Virus record (IMG/VR): IMGVR_UViG_3300009155_004654
Span: 1-52,459 of that record
Length of the DNA stretch: 52,459 nucleotides
Direction: 5' to 3' (one strand)
Origin: a virus
The position numbers and the translations under genes are program-made. Positions within the stretch are counted from its first letter, which is position 1, and every line of letters begins with the position of its first letter. The notes beneath the pieces are model-generated. The model worked only from the letters and a program-made list of their open reading frames with translations. It was not told where the DNA came from and made no database searches. Below, piece by piece: positions 41,129-50,049 of the stretch.

Positions 41129-41199
41129 AAGCTATCTTCATCGCTAAGGTTCCCATCCTTACAATCCGTGAAAGTCGGATCGAGAAGATAGCTTTTTTA
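41129..41199 (+). ncRNA. branched three-way-junction RNA / terminator
   Basis: An outer stem (AAGCTATCTTC / GAAGATAGCTT, extended by TCG/CGA across one bulge) encloses two 5-base-pair, 7-base-loop hairpins: TAAGG-TTCCCAT-CCTTA and ATCCG-TGAAAGT-CGGAT. A run of six T follows. As a whole it can terminate transcription, but the two regular arms make it look like a structured RNA or riboswitch-like element rather than a plain terminator. Confidence 0.6.
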
Positions 41200-41213
41200 T
41201 TTGGAGTAAATAA

Positions 41214-41750
41214 ATGCGTAAGACCCGCCGTGATCGTTATAACGAAAAGATTGCTAACGGAGAAGTAAAACACTATCCATTTTCTCTTTGTGCTGTAAAC
41301 TTTCAGTGTGATGAAAACCTTGCTTATCTTGTAAGAACAGCGGCTTGTTTTGGTCTACGCGATGTTCATGTTATTGGATCAATTCCAAATTATGAAGATA
41401 TGCGCCGAAAGTCGGGAACTCTTCATGATTATGTAAATATTCATCAGTATTCTACACCATCACAATTTATGGAATATGCCCGTAGAACAAAAATGTGTGT
41501 TATTAGTGTAGAACTTACTGATGGAGCAATCAATCTCCATGATCTAGATATTCCTAACATAGTAAAAGAAAATAATAATATTTGTTTTGTTGTTGGAAAT
41601 GAAACAAGTGGAGTCCCAGCAGAAATTCTACATACAACAGATAGTGTTTATATTCCTATGCCGGGAGCAGGTTTCTGCCTAAATACTAGTCAAGCAGCTA
41701 ATATTGTTATTTACGAAGCAGTTAAGCAGATGGAGGAGCAAAACCAATAA
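41214..41750 (+). CDS. SpoU/TrmH-type RNA 2'-O-methyltransferase
   Basis: This 178-residue protein has the three SPOUT motifs: NLAYLVRTAACFG (motif 1), FVVGNETSGVP (motif 2) and IPMPGAGFCLNTSQAANIVIYE (motif 3), forming a trefoil knot that binds S-adenosylmethionine. It would methylate tRNA or rRNA. TTGGAG lies 8 bases before the ATG. In a phage with its own tRNAs, a tRNA substrate is attractive but not shown. Confidence 0.88.
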   Translation: MRKTRRDRYNEKIANGEVKHYPFSLCAVNFQCDENLAYLVRTAACFGLRDVHVIGSIPNYEDMRRKSGTLHDYVNIHQYSTPSQFMEYARRTKMCVISVELTDGAINLHDLDIPNIVKENNNICFVVGNETSGVPAEILHTTDSVYIPMPGAGFCLNTSQAANIVIYEAVKQMEEQNQ

Positions 41751-41751
41751 C

Positions 41752-41780
41752 TTGACCTCTGGATAAAAAGACACTATTTA
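41752..41780 (+). promoter_or_regulatory. sigma70-like TTGACC-N17-TATTTA containing a CTATTTA box
   Basis: A -35-like TTGACC lies 17 bases before TATTTA (CTATTTA at 41774-41780). It is 24 bases before the ATG at 41805, with AAGGAGG between. Confidence 0.55.
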
Positions 41781-41804
41781 CTAACTGACTAAGGAGGTCA
41801 CAAA

Positions 41805-42314
41805 ATGTTATTATACTTACTTCTTGCCTGTAGAGAACCAGAGCCAATTAATACAGAAGTTTGTGAAGAAGAAATCTCAGTAACAGATATGGCAAAAGGC
41901 CTAACTGATGAACAAAAGGAAGTTTCTTACATTATTGAGGAACAATTTGGTGAAATGAATATTCCACCAAATATTACCGCAGCAGCAATAGTAAATGCTA
42001 TAGCAGAAAGTAGGTTAAACGCAGATGCTATTGGAGACGGTGGTAAAGCAGTAGGAGCTTTTCAATTACATAAAAGCGGTCTTGGAAAAAATCTGTCAAC
42101 AACAGAAAGAACAAATGTTTATACAAGCGCAAATATTATAGGTATTCAAATTCTTAAAAATAATACTTTATATGATTTAGAAAATAATAATGCGCTTATT
42201 CCTGTAATGACAGAAGTAATTACAGAAGATATTATGCGACCAGATAAGGTAAAAGAGCAAAAAGAGAAGCGAAGCCAATTAGCCAAGCAAGTATTCCCAA
42301 CAAGAATATGGTAA
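41805..42314 (+). CDS. transglycosylase-like lipoprotein
   Basis: This 169-residue protein begins MLLYLLLACREP, a very short lipobox (Cys9). It then has a lysozyme-like segment: NAIAESRLNADAIGDGGKAVGAFQLH, the E-S-R-x-N...GAFQ pattern of soluble lytic transglycosylases with a catalytic Glu. A periplasmic or outer-membrane-anchored peptidoglycan-cutting lipoprotein is likely, perhaps for exit or superinfection control. A terminator follows. Confidence 0.75.
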   Translation: MLLYLLLACREPEPINTEVCEEEISVTDMAKGLTDEQKEVSYIIEEQFGEMNIPPNITAAAIVNAIAESRLNADAIGDGGKAVGAFQLHKSGLGKNLSTTERTNVYTSANIIGIQILKNNTLYDLENNNALIPVMTEVITEDIMRPDKVKEQKEKRSQLAKQVFPTRIW

Positions 42315-42320
42315 AATAGA

Positions 42321-42352
42321 CCTCCAAGGATTAAAACCCTTGGAGGTTTTTA
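42321..42352 (+). terminator. intrinsic terminator
   Basis: CCTCCAAGG / CCTTGGAGG is a perfect 9-base stem with an 8-base loop, followed by TTTTTAATTT. Confidence 0.85.
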
Positions 42353-42354
42353 AT

Positions 42355-42388
42355 TTGACAACTTATAAAAAGGGTCTTATACTATTTA
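42355..42388 (+). promoter_or_regulatory. sigma70-like TTGACA-N17-TATACT overlapping CTATTTA
   Basis: A near-consensus pair begins 2 bases after the terminator. The -10 TATACT runs into CTATTTA at 42382-42388, so two recognition signals share bases. The ATG at 42410 has AGGAA upstream. Confidence 0.7.
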
Positions 42389-42409
42389 TATTAGTTTAAC
42401 AGGAATTAA

Positions 42410-43723
42410 ATGGCTAAAAAAACTTACGTTCTAGATACAAGTGCTTTGATTACAGATACAGAATGTGTAAATTCATATGGTAATAATGATATTCTTATTC
42501 CAATTAAAGTATTGGAAGAATTAGATAAGCATAAAAAGCGTCAAGATTTGGTAGGAGCAAGTGCTAGAACTGTTATTAGATTTCTAGATTCTCTCCGCTC
42601 AAAAGGTTCCTTATACGAAGGCGTTAGATTAGGAAAAGGAAAAGGTATCCTTAAAGTTAAAGGATATAATCCAAATATGGAGTTTCCACCAGAGCTTGAC
42701 TTGGACGTTCCAGATCATCAAATTTTGGCAGTAGCCCTAAGTGAAAAAACAGATAGTAGAAAAGTTATTGTTGTATCAAACGACATTAACATGAGAGTTG
42801 TTTGTGATTCAATTGGTATGGAGTCCGAAGATTGTAGCCCAGAAAAAGTAGTTGAATCAAGTTCTAGCTTGTTTCATGGATTTACAGATATCTTGGTAGA
42901 TGATGAATTTATTGATAGATTTTATACAAACGAAAGAATGGAATTACCAGAACAAAAACAGAAGTTATTTCCAAATCAATATCTAATGCTTATTTCTTCG
43001 TATGATAACAAGAAAACAGCCTTAGCAAAATATATTGGACCAAATCAACCATTAGCTAAATTGGCTAACCTTGGTAAAAAAGGTGTATTCAATATTAAAC
43101 CAAGAAATAAAGAACAAAACTTTGCTCTTGACTTGTTAATGAATCCAGATATTCCACTTGTTTCAATCGTAGGTAAAGCTGGTTGTGGTAAAACCATGCT
43201 TGCTATTGCTGCTGGATTAGAACAAACAATTGGAGTAGATAGTAAATATTCTCGTTTGATTGTTTCTCGTCCTGTTCAGCCTATGGGTAAGGATATTGGT
43301 TTCCTTCCCGGTACATTAGAAGAGAAAATGTCTCCTTGGCTTCGTCCAATTCAAGACAACTTACAATTTTTAATGGGTAACGATAAAATTACTCTTGAAA
43401 TGTATATGCAGAAAGGTGTTATTGAAGTCGAAGCAATTACATATATTCGTGGACGCTCAATATCCAACGCCTATATCATTATAGACGAGGCACAGAACTT
43501 ATCCATGCATGAGATCAAAACTATCATTACTCGCGTTGGAGAGAATTCTAAGGTCATTCTAACGGGTGATATCGAACAGATTGATAACGTATATGTAGAT
43601 GAAACCACAAACGGTCTTACATATGTAGCAGAAAAATTTAAACCATACGATCTTGCTGGTCACATAACTCTAATGACGGGCGAACGTTCAAAAGTAGCGA
43701 CTTTGGCTTCTCGCATTCTCTAA
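42410..43723 (+). CDS. PhoH-like protein with N-terminal PIN domain
   Basis: This 437-residue protein starts with a PIN nuclease domain (KKTYVLDTSALITD, DHQILAVAL, VSNDINMRV, residues 1-130). It continues into a PhoH ATPase (GKAGCGKTMLAIAAG Walker A near 260, YIIIDEAQNLS Walker B, ILTGDIEQID). The PIN-PhoH order is that of the bacterial YlaK type, thought to be an RNA-processing ATPase/nuclease. PhoH is common in marine and large phages. Confidence 0.9.
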   Translation: MAKKTYVLDTSALITDTECVNSYGNNDILIPIKVLEELDKHKKRQDLVGASARTVIRFLDSLRSKGSLYEGVRLGKGKGILKVKGYNPNMEFPPELDLDVPDHQILAVALSEKTDSRKVIVVSNDINMRVVCDSIGMESEDCSPEKVVESSSSLFHGFTDILVDDEFIDRFYTNERMELPEQKQKLFPNQYLMLISSYDNKKTALAKYIGPNQPLAKLANLGKKGVFNIKPRNKEQNFALDLLMNPDIPLVSIVGKAGCGKTMLAIAAGLEQTIGVDSKYSRLIVSRPVQPMGKDIGFLPGTLEEKMSPWLRPIQDNLQFLMGNDKITLEMYMQKGVIEVEAITYIRGRSISNAYIIIDEAQNLSMHEIKTIITRVGENSKVILTGDIEQIDNVYVDETTNGLTYVAEKFKPYDLAGHITLMTGERSKVATLASRIL

Positions 43724-43767
43724 TGTAAAAAAAAATTATTTTCTACCTTTAATAATAAAATAAACAA

Positions 43768-43774
43768 CTATTTA
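43768..43774 (+). promoter_or_regulatory. CTATTTA promoter-like motif
   Basis: The box is 20 bases before the ATG at 43795, with AAAGGAG between. Confidence 0.5.
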
Positions 43775-43794
43775 TTATTAAAGGAGTAAATAAA

Positions 43795-44379
43795 ATGATT
43801 ATTGAAATAATAGAAACTGAATTAGCAAAAGATAAAAAATGTATAATAAAATGTGATATTTGCGGAGATACTAAAATAGTTAAATTTTGGGGTCCATGCT
43901 ATAAAGAAATACATAAATGTAGAAAATGTGCTGCATCCGAAAGTGGTAAGGGAAGGACTTATTCACTTGAAACAAGAGAAAAGATTAGTAAATCAAATAT
44001 AATTACAAAAGGAAATAAATCTGAAAGAAGACAAGGAAATGGATATAAAGGTAAGCTATTACCAGTTGGTATCGAACATCCAAGAATAAAATCATATAAG
44101 GGTGGAAGATACATAATGGAACATATTCTTGTTATAGAAGAAAAAATTGGAAGATTTATAAAAGAAGATGCTATAATTCACCATATTGATGGGAACAAAC
44201 TAAATAATAATATAGATAATTTATTTTTAATAGAAGAAGAAAACAGCAAAACAATACATATGCAAATACATAATGAATTAGAAAAATTAGCTTTTGAATT
44301 AGTAAAAAATAAATTAATTTTATTTGAAAATGGACATTATTTATTTGATGAAAAAATAAAAACTTTAATAAGAGGATAA
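43795..44379 (+). CDS. HNH endonuclease with NUMOD-like DNA-binding motif
   Basis: This 194-residue protein has an N-terminal zinc cluster (KCDICGDTKIV...CRKC), a NUMOD3-type element (YSLETREKISKSN), and an HNH_3-type core (MEHILVIEEKIGR...IIHHIDGNKLNNNIDNLFLI). These are features of free-standing homing endonucleases. The DNA is strongly AT-rich compared with its neighbours, consistent with recent arrival. AAAGGAG lies upstream. Confidence 0.85.
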   Translation: MIIEIIETELAKDKKCIIKCDICGDTKIVKFWGPCYKEIHKCRKCAASESGKGRTYSLETREKISKSNIITKGNKSERRQGNGYKGKLLPVGIEHPRIKSYKGGRYIMEHILVIEEKIGRFIKEDAIIHHIDGNKLNNNIDNLFLIEEENSKTIHMQIHNELEKLAFELVKNKLILFENGHYLFDEKIKTLIRG

Positions 44380-44380
44380 A

Positions 44381-44632
44381 ATGGAAGAGAATACACAAGT
44401 AGTAACTGATAACCCTATGAAAGAATGGTTAGTTGATTATGTAGGGCAAAAAATGAGGCCAGAAAATGGTGAAGTAACAGTAGAATTGATTGTAGAAGCT
44501 ATGGCTAATGAATTCCCAGATTTCTTGATTACTGTAGCAAAAGAAAATTGGCTTAGAGGATATCAACAAGCTCTACATGATGTTGATTATGGTGAATTGA
44601 GTAAAAATGAAGAACCAACCCAACCTTCTTGA
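44381..44632 (+). CDS. small protein of unknown function
   Basis: This 83-residue protein has DNPMKEWLVDYVGQKMRPENGEVTVELIVEAM split over two segments. It continues with FLITVAKENWLRGYQQALHDV, a helical pattern seen in small phage proteins of unknown role. It begins one base after the HNH stop, and its last 26 bases overlap the zincin gene. Confidence 0.62.
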   Translation: MEENTQVVTDNPMKEWLVDYVGQKMRPENGEVTVELIVEAMANEFPDFLITVAKENWLRGYQQALHDVDYGELSKNEEPTQPS

Positions 44633-45341
44633 GTATATGAAAAAATCTTCTACTAATTCTAAGAAAAGTCATAAAGAAAGGGTATTCCTTGATGGAATTC
44701 ATGTTCTTATAAAAGATCAATTTACAACAGATATTGATCTTGATAAAGTTCTTAACAAGATTAAGTCAACAATACCCCACTTTCTTTTTCAAAATGTAGA
44801 AGCAATTTATATAGGTCAATTTAAAGAGCTTAAAGAAAGGGAACTTAATGCAGCTTATATGGATGGTGCTTTATATTTAACTAACGAACAAAAAAGTGAA
44901 GTAAATATGTTGGAAGACATAGTACACGAAATAGCTCACTCAATTGAAGAATTAGCAAATTTTGATATGTATACCGATAATAAACTTAATAGAGAATTTG
45001 CTATAAAAAGAGCAAAGCTTAAACAAATATTAAAAGATAATAAATTTGATACTAGTAAATATGATTTTCTAAGTATAGAATACAATAAAAAATTTGATAT
45101 GTATTTGTATGAGGAGGTAGGATATCCAATTCTTAATACTTTAACTGTTGGGCTATTTTGTTCTCCATATGGAGCAACATCTATTAGAGAGTATTTTGCT
45201 AATGGATTTGAGTTCTTCTTCCTAAAGGATAGAGAAACAGTAAAACAGATATCTCCTCAATTATATAGAAAACTTGTAGAAATAGAAAAAGGTTTATTTT
45301 TTGATAACATAGATGAAGTAACTGAAGATATACCCTATTGA
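44607..45341 (+). CDS. zinc metallopeptidase-like protein (HEIAH)
   Basis: This 244-residue protein has VHEIAHSIEE (H107, E108, H111) and a later SIREYFANGFEFFF helix whose Glu may be the third ligand, a gluzincin-like layout. No signal peptide is present. The start overlaps the previous gene by 26 bases; ATG 44637 is a shorter alternative. Substrate unknown; a host protein or phage precursor is possible. It differs from the 34203 peptidase in sequence and context. Confidence 0.68.
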   Translation: MKNQPNLLEYMKKSSTNSKKSHKERVFLDGIHVLIKDQFTTDIDLDKVLNKIKSTIPHFLFQNVEAIYIGQFKELKERELNAAYMDGALYLTNEQKSEVNMLEDIVHEIAHSIEELANFDMYTDNKLNREFAIKRAKLKQILKDNKFDTSKYDFLSIEYNKKFDMYLYEEVGYPILNTLTVGLFCSPYGATSIREYFANGFEFFFLKDRETVKQISPQLYRKLVEIEKGLFFDNIDEVTEDIPY

Positions 45342-45366
45342 CCTATGCTCTAGTAGTTGTTATGAT
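45338..45366 (+). promoter_or_regulatory. sigma70-like promoter TTGACC-N17-TATGAT
   Basis: The -35 overlaps the stop codon of the peptidase gene. The -10 lies 25 bases before the TTG at 45392, with AAAGGAAG between. Confidence 0.62.
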
Positions 45367-45391
45367 AGTGGCATAGAAAAAAGGAAGTATC

Positions 45392-46165
45392 TTGTCACAT
45401 ATTTCATTCTCCGAACTTAAAGTTTGGAATGAGTGCCCACATAAGCACAAACTTCAGTATATTGATAAAAACAAAGTATTTACTTCAACACAATATACCT
45501 GTTTTGGTATTGCTATCCATGAAACTTGTGAGAAATCACTACTTAAAGAAATCAAGGAGGAGCAACACAGTGAATACTTTGAAGCAAAATTCAAGGAAGA
45601 ACTCAAGATCCTTGATGGTCAAGTTAAAATTGACCAAGTTCTTATTAATGATATGGTGGAGCAGGGTAAAGCAATCCTCTCAGAGCTTTACAAGAGCCTT
45701 AATAGTTATATGGAAGGCTACGAAGTAGTAGCTACTGAACAACCTCTTTTTGAGCGTATCCAAAACCTTGACTTTGAGTATGACTTCAAGGGTTTTATCG
45801 ATCTTATCCTTAAAACACCAGATGGTAAATATCACATTATTGATTGGAAGACCTGTTCATGGGGTTGGGGCACCGATAAACGTTCAGATCCTATGATCAA
45901 CTATCAACTTACATATTATAAGATGTTTTATGCTCAAAAATTCAATATTGATCCTAAAATGATTGAAACTCACTTTGCTCTTTTGAAGCGAACAGCTAAA
46001 AAAGACCGTGTTGAGTTTTTCCGTGTAACGAGTGGAACAAAAAAGACAGAAAACGCAAATTTACTATTGACAAAGGGAATTAAGGCGATTAAAAGTAATA
46101 AGTATATTAAAAATCGTCTATCTTGTAGTGGATGCGAGTTTTATAAAACAGATTTATGCAAGTGA
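45392..46165 (+). CDS. PD-(D/E)XK nuclease, RecB/Cas4-like, with Fe-S type cysteines
   Basis: This 257-residue protein starts at TTG. It has the RecB-family pattern: ISFSELKVWNECPHKHKL at the start (Cys15), GFIDLILKTPDGKYHIIDWKTC (D...D-x-K catalytic core) and QLTYYKMFYA. The end has CSGCEFYKTDLC. One N-terminal and three C-terminal Cys match the Cas4/AddB-type Fe-S cluster. It probably acts as a DNA exonuclease in phage recombination or host DNA breakdown. Confidence 0.82.
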   Translation: MSHISFSELKVWNECPHKHKLQYIDKNKVFTSTQYTCFGIAIHETCEKSLLKEIKEEQHSEYFEAKFKEELKILDGQVKIDQVLINDMVEQGKAILSELYKSLNSYMEGYEVVATEQPLFERIQNLDFEYDFKGFIDLILKTPDGKYHIIDWKTCSWGWGTDKRSDPMINYQLTYYKMFYAQKFNIDPKMIETHFALLKRTAKKDRVEFFRVTSGTKKTENANLLLTKGIKAIKSNKYIKNRLSCSGCEFYKTDLCK

Positions 46166-46172
46166 GTAATAA

Positions 46173-47423
46173 ATGGATAAAAAAATAAAGATTTTAACAC
46201 TATCAGATCACCCTTTTTCACCATCTGGGGTAGGAACACAAACCAAGTATATTATTGAGGGATTGTTGAATACAGGAAAGTATCAATTTATCTCTCTTGG
46301 TGGTGCGGTTAAACATCAAGATTACAGACCACAGAAGACAGAACAGTGGGGAGACAATTGGATTGTGTTTCCTGTTGATGGATACGGTAATAAGGATATG
46401 ATCCGCTCAATTATGAGGACAGAAAGACCAGATGTTATTTGGTTTATGACTGATCCTCGTTTTTGGGGTTGGTTATGGGAAATGGAGAACGAAATTAGAC
46501 CAAACATACCTTTGGTTTATTACCATGTTTGGGATAACTACCCATATCCAACCTTTAATCGTAAGTTTTACCTATCAAACGATCATATTGCTACTATTTC
46601 CAAGCTTACAGATGATATCGTAGCTACCGTAGCACCAGAAGTAGCAAGAACTTATGTACCACACGCTGTTGATACTAATATCTTTAAGAGGTTACCAGCA
46701 GAAGAGATCATTAAATTTAAGAAAGAGAACTTAAAGATTGAAGATGATAGATTAATCTTCTTTTGGAACAATAGAAACGCTAGACGTAAACAATCTGGTT
46801 CGCTTATATGGTGGTTTGCTCAATTCTTAAAGAAAACAGGAACAAAAGCAACTCTTATCATGCATACAGACCCAAGAGACGTTCATGGTCAAGATCTACA
46901 TGCTATTATGAAGGAATTAGGACTTGTAAATAGAGAAGTTCTTATCTCCGAACAAAAAGTTCCACCACAAAACCTAGCTTATTTCTATAATGCTGCTGAT
47001 GCTACTATCAATATCTCCGATGCAGAGGGATTTGGTCTTGCTACGCTTGAATCACTTGCTTGTGAAACACCAATTATAGTGACTAAGACAGGTGGACTTC
47101 AAGATCAAATAAGAAATGGTAATCAATTGTTTGGTATCGAGATTATTCCAGCCTCACAAGCTGTAATTGGTTCACAAGAAGTTCCATTTATCTATGAAGA
47201 TAGAATTAGCCAAGAACAAATGGTTGGTGCTCTTCAAACATTTACAGAAATTCCAAAAGAAACAAGAAAACTAATTGGACAAGCAGGTAGACAACACGTT
47301 ATAGATAATTTCAACTTTACAGATTTTATTAATCGTTGGGATACTATCTTAACTGACACTTATAACAAAGGTGTTTGGCCTAATAAATCTTACAAAGGTT
47401 GGGAGTTTAAAGAAATCGCATGA
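46173..47423 (+). CDS. GT4-type glycosyltransferase
   Basis: This 416-residue GT-B enzyme has an N-terminal HPFSPSGVGTQTKYI segment and a C-terminal nucleotide-sugar site: EGFGLATLESLACETPIIVT with GGLQDQI. The E...E spacing is that of family 4. It opens a run of sugar genes. It overlaps the next gene by 4 bases. The acceptor may be phage DNA, a virion protein or host surface glycan; nothing here decides. Confidence 0.85.
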   Translation: MDKKIKILTLSDHPFSPSGVGTQTKYIIEGLLNTGKYQFISLGGAVKHQDYRPQKTEQWGDNWIVFPVDGYGNKDMIRSIMRTERPDVIWFMTDPRFWGWLWEMENEIRPNIPLVYYHVWDNYPYPTFNRKFYLSNDHIATISKLTDDIVATVAPEVARTYVPHAVDTNIFKRLPAEEIIKFKKENLKIEDDRLIFFWNNRNARRKQSGSLIWWFAQFLKKTGTKATLIMHTDPRDVHGQDLHAIMKELGLVNREVLISEQKVPPQNLAYFYNAADATINISDAEGFGLATLESLACETPIIVTKTGGLQDQIRNGNQLFGIEIIPASQAVIGSQEVPFIYEDRISQEQMVGALQTFTEIPKETRKLIGQAGRQHVIDNFNFTDFINRWDTILTDTYNKGVWPNKSYKGWEFKEIA

Positions 47424-49396
47424 AAAAGAAATTATTAGTTACAGGACCAGCTTTAACTGCTTCTGGTTATGGTGAGCAATCCAGATTTGCCCTTAGAGCC
47501 CTTCGTTCAAGAGAAGATCTATTCGATATCTACCTTACTCCTACTTCTTGGGGACAGTGTGGATGGATACACGAAGATAATGAAGAACGTGCTTGGATTG
47601 ATAGTTTAATCATGAAAACAGTTCAATATACGCAAGCTTCTAACAATCAACCACAATATGATATATCACTTCAAATCTCCATTCCAAATGAGTGGAAGAA
47701 AATGGCTCCAATTAATATTGGCTACACAGCAGGAATTGAAACAAATAAGATTTCTCCTGCTTGGGTTCAACCTTCAAACGAAATGGACAAGATTATCGTT
47801 GTTTCAAGTTTTGCTAAAAAAGGTTTTGATAACGGAGTTTTTACAGCAGTTAATCAACAAACTGGTAAACAGATACAGGGATACAAAGTTAATACTCCAA
47901 TTGAAGTAGTTAATTATGCTTCAAGAAAGATTGATGGTATAGAACTTGATTTAAACCTTACAACAGATTTCAATTTTCTTGTAGTTGCTCAAGCAGGACC
48001 AAGAAAGAATTTAGCAAATACTATCAAATGGTTTGTTGAAGAGTTCAAGAATGATAATGTAGGTTTGATTTGTAAAACCCATCTTGGTGGTTCTTCTCAA
48101 ATTGATCGAGAAGCAATAACGAATAATCTAAAACAAATCTTAGAACAACACAAAGATAGAAAATGTAAAGTTTATCTTCTTCATGGTGATATGAGCGAAG
48201 GAGAAATGACTTCTCTTTATACCCATCCAAAAGTTAAAGCATTAGTATCTCTATCTCATGGTGAAGGCTTTGGTTTGCCCTTATTTGAAGCAGCAGGATT
48301 AGGACTTCCAGTAATTACAACTGAATGGTCTGGTCATACAGATTTTATGTATTGCCCTAACAAAGAAGGAAAAGTAAAACCACATTTTGCAAGAGTAGAT
48401 TTCACACTTGGTCCTGTCCAACCAGAAGCGATATGGGGAGGAGTAATAGAGAAAGATACTATGTGGTCGTTCCCTGTTGGAAACTCTGCTAAAAGCGAAA
48501 TGAGAGGGGTTTACAAGGATTGGAATAGATACCGTGGACAAGCAAAACGTCTTGCCCTTCATATCGAGAAAGAGTTTGCAGCAGAGAAGATTTATGAAGG
48601 ATTTGTTGAATATGTTTATGGCAAAAGAATAGAAAAGTTTGATATGAATAAACTTCCAAAAATTTCACTTGTAACTTCTATATTTAAAGCTGATGAATAT
48701 ATTGAACAATTTATGGACGATATTACTAGACAAACAATTTTTAAAGATAAATGTGAATGGATTATAATAAATCCAAATTCTCCCGGCAACGAAGAAGAAG
48801 TTATAAAACGTTATATAGAAAAATATCCAGATAATATTATTTATAAAAGATTAGATTACGATCCCGGTATATATGATACATGGAACATGGGTATTCAAAT
48901 GGCAAATGGGGAATACATAACTAATGCTAACGCAGATGATAGAAAAGCAATAAATTCAGTTGAAGAACACGCAAAAGCCTTATACCAAAATCCAGAAACT
49001 GATCTTGTTTATGCAGATAGCTATATAGCAAAAGAATCCAATAAACGTTGGGAAGATATTAGATCAGATTGGCAAAAATATAATTTTGAACAATTTTCAT
49101 TAGAAGCTATGCTTAGAGGTAATCCACCACACAATAATCCTATGTGGAGAAAATCAGTACATGATAAAAATGGTTACTTTGATCAAAAATATAAATCAGC
49201 AGGGGATTGGGATTTTTGGTTAAGGTGTGCATTTAATGATTCAAAATTTATGAAGATAAATGATACTCTAGGTGTATATTATTTTAATCCAGTTGGAATG
49301 AGTACAAATCCAGAACATGATAGCTGGAAGAAACAACATGAAAAAGAAATATTTATGAAATATTTAGAAATATATCAAGAGAGAATGAATAAATGA
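47420..49396 (+). CDS. two-domain glycosyltransferase (GT4 + GT2)
   Basis: This 658-residue protein joins two glycosyltransferases. Residues 1-405 are GT4-like (GYGEQSRFAL, HGEGFGLPLFEAAGLGLPVITT). Residues 410-658 are GT2-like (KISLVTSIFKADEYIEQFM, NANADDR as the DxD region, GDWDFWLRC). A bifunctional enzyme could add two sugars in succession. Four-base overlaps at both ends place it in a single operon. Confidence 0.82.
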   Translation: MKKKLLVTGPALTASGYGEQSRFALRALRSREDLFDIYLTPTSWGQCGWIHEDNEERAWIDSLIMKTVQYTQASNNQPQYDISLQISIPNEWKKMAPINIGYTAGIETNKISPAWVQPSNEMDKIIVVSSFAKKGFDNGVFTAVNQQTGKQIQGYKVNTPIEVVNYASRKIDGIELDLNLTTDFNFLVVAQAGPRKNLANTIKWFVEEFKNDNVGLICKTHLGGSSQIDREAITNNLKQILEQHKDRKCKVYLLHGDMSEGEMTSLYTHPKVKALVSLSHGEGFGLPLFEAAGLGLPVITTEWSGHTDFMYCPNKEGKVKPHFARVDFTLGPVQPEAIWGGVIEKDTMWSFPVGNSAKSEMRGVYKDWNRYRGQAKRLALHIEKEFAAEKIYEGFVEYVYGKRIEKFDMNKLPKISLVTSIFKADEYIEQFMDDITRQTIFKDKCEWIIINPNSPGNEEEVIKRYIEKYPDNIIYKRLDYDPGIYDTWNMGIQMANGEYITNANADDRKAINSVEEHAKALYQNPETDLVYADSYIAKESNKRWEDIRSDWQKYNFEQFSLEAMLRGNPPHNNPMWRKSVHDKNGYFDQKYKSAGDWDFWLRCAFNDSKFMKINDTLGVYYFNPVGMSTNPEHDSWKKQHEKEIFMKYLEIYQERMNK

Positions 49397-50049
49397 AATT
49401 AATAACTTACGCACTTTGGGGTAACAACCCAAAATATAACGTAGGGGCTATTAAAAACGCAGAGTCAGCCTTGGAGTTATATCCCGGCTGGCTTTGCCGT
49501 TTTTATTGTGCTAAAGACGTACCTACACAAACTATTGAAAAGTTATCGTTATTTAACAATACACAAATAATACAAACTGATGAAACTTCTAATTGGAAAT
49601 ATTCAGTAAATAGATTTTTACCTATGTCAGAAGATGGTATAGAAAGAATGATATCAAGGGACACAGATTCTAGAATAACAAAAAGAGAAGTTGATGCAGT
49701 AAATGCTTGGATCTTAAGCGAAAAAAGTGCTCATGTAATGAGAGATCATCCATATCATGGTGGATTTCCTGTTTTGGCTGGTATGTTTGGGATAAAAAAT
49801 GGTGTAATAAAAAATGTAAAAGCATTATTACACCTCGCACAACAAGTTCCAGAACAATATCATTATGATCAAATTTTTTTACAAAACTTTATTTGGCCTT
49901 ATATTGAAAATAATGTTATTATTCATGATGAGTTTTTTACAAATAATCCTTTCCCTTCAAGAAGAATTGGAACAACATATGTTGGACAACCATTTAACGA
50001 AGACGATACCCCATGCTACCCAGAGCATTCTAATATGGTAATTAAATGA
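49393..50049 (+). CDS. glycosyltransferase-like protein
   Basis: This 218-residue protein begins MKLITYALWGNNPKYNVGA and contains SRDTDSRIT, a DxD-type metal site, followed by HPYHGGFPVLAGMFGIK and a conserved Tyr-Asp-Gln (YDQIFLQ). These are features of small GT-A enzymes found in phage and surface-glycan clusters. The donor and acceptor are unknown. Coupled by 4-base overlaps to both neighbours. Confidence 0.68.
   Translation: MKLITYALWGNNPKYNVGAIKNAESALELYPGWLCRFYCAKDVPTQTIEKLSLFNNTQIIQTDETSNWKYSVNRFLPMSEDGIERMISRDTDSRITKREVDAVNAWILSEKSAHVMRDHPYHGGFPVLAGMFGIKNGVIKNVKALLHLAQQVPEQYHYDQIFLQNFIWPYIENNVIIHDEFFTNNPFPSRRIGTTYVGQPFNEDDTPCYPEHSNMVIK

Noticed and set aside
41129-41199. Known purine or other classified riboswitch
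   Set aside because: The three-way junction shape is suggestive, but the conserved junction and loop nucleotides of the purine class are not present, so I only call it a structured RNA.
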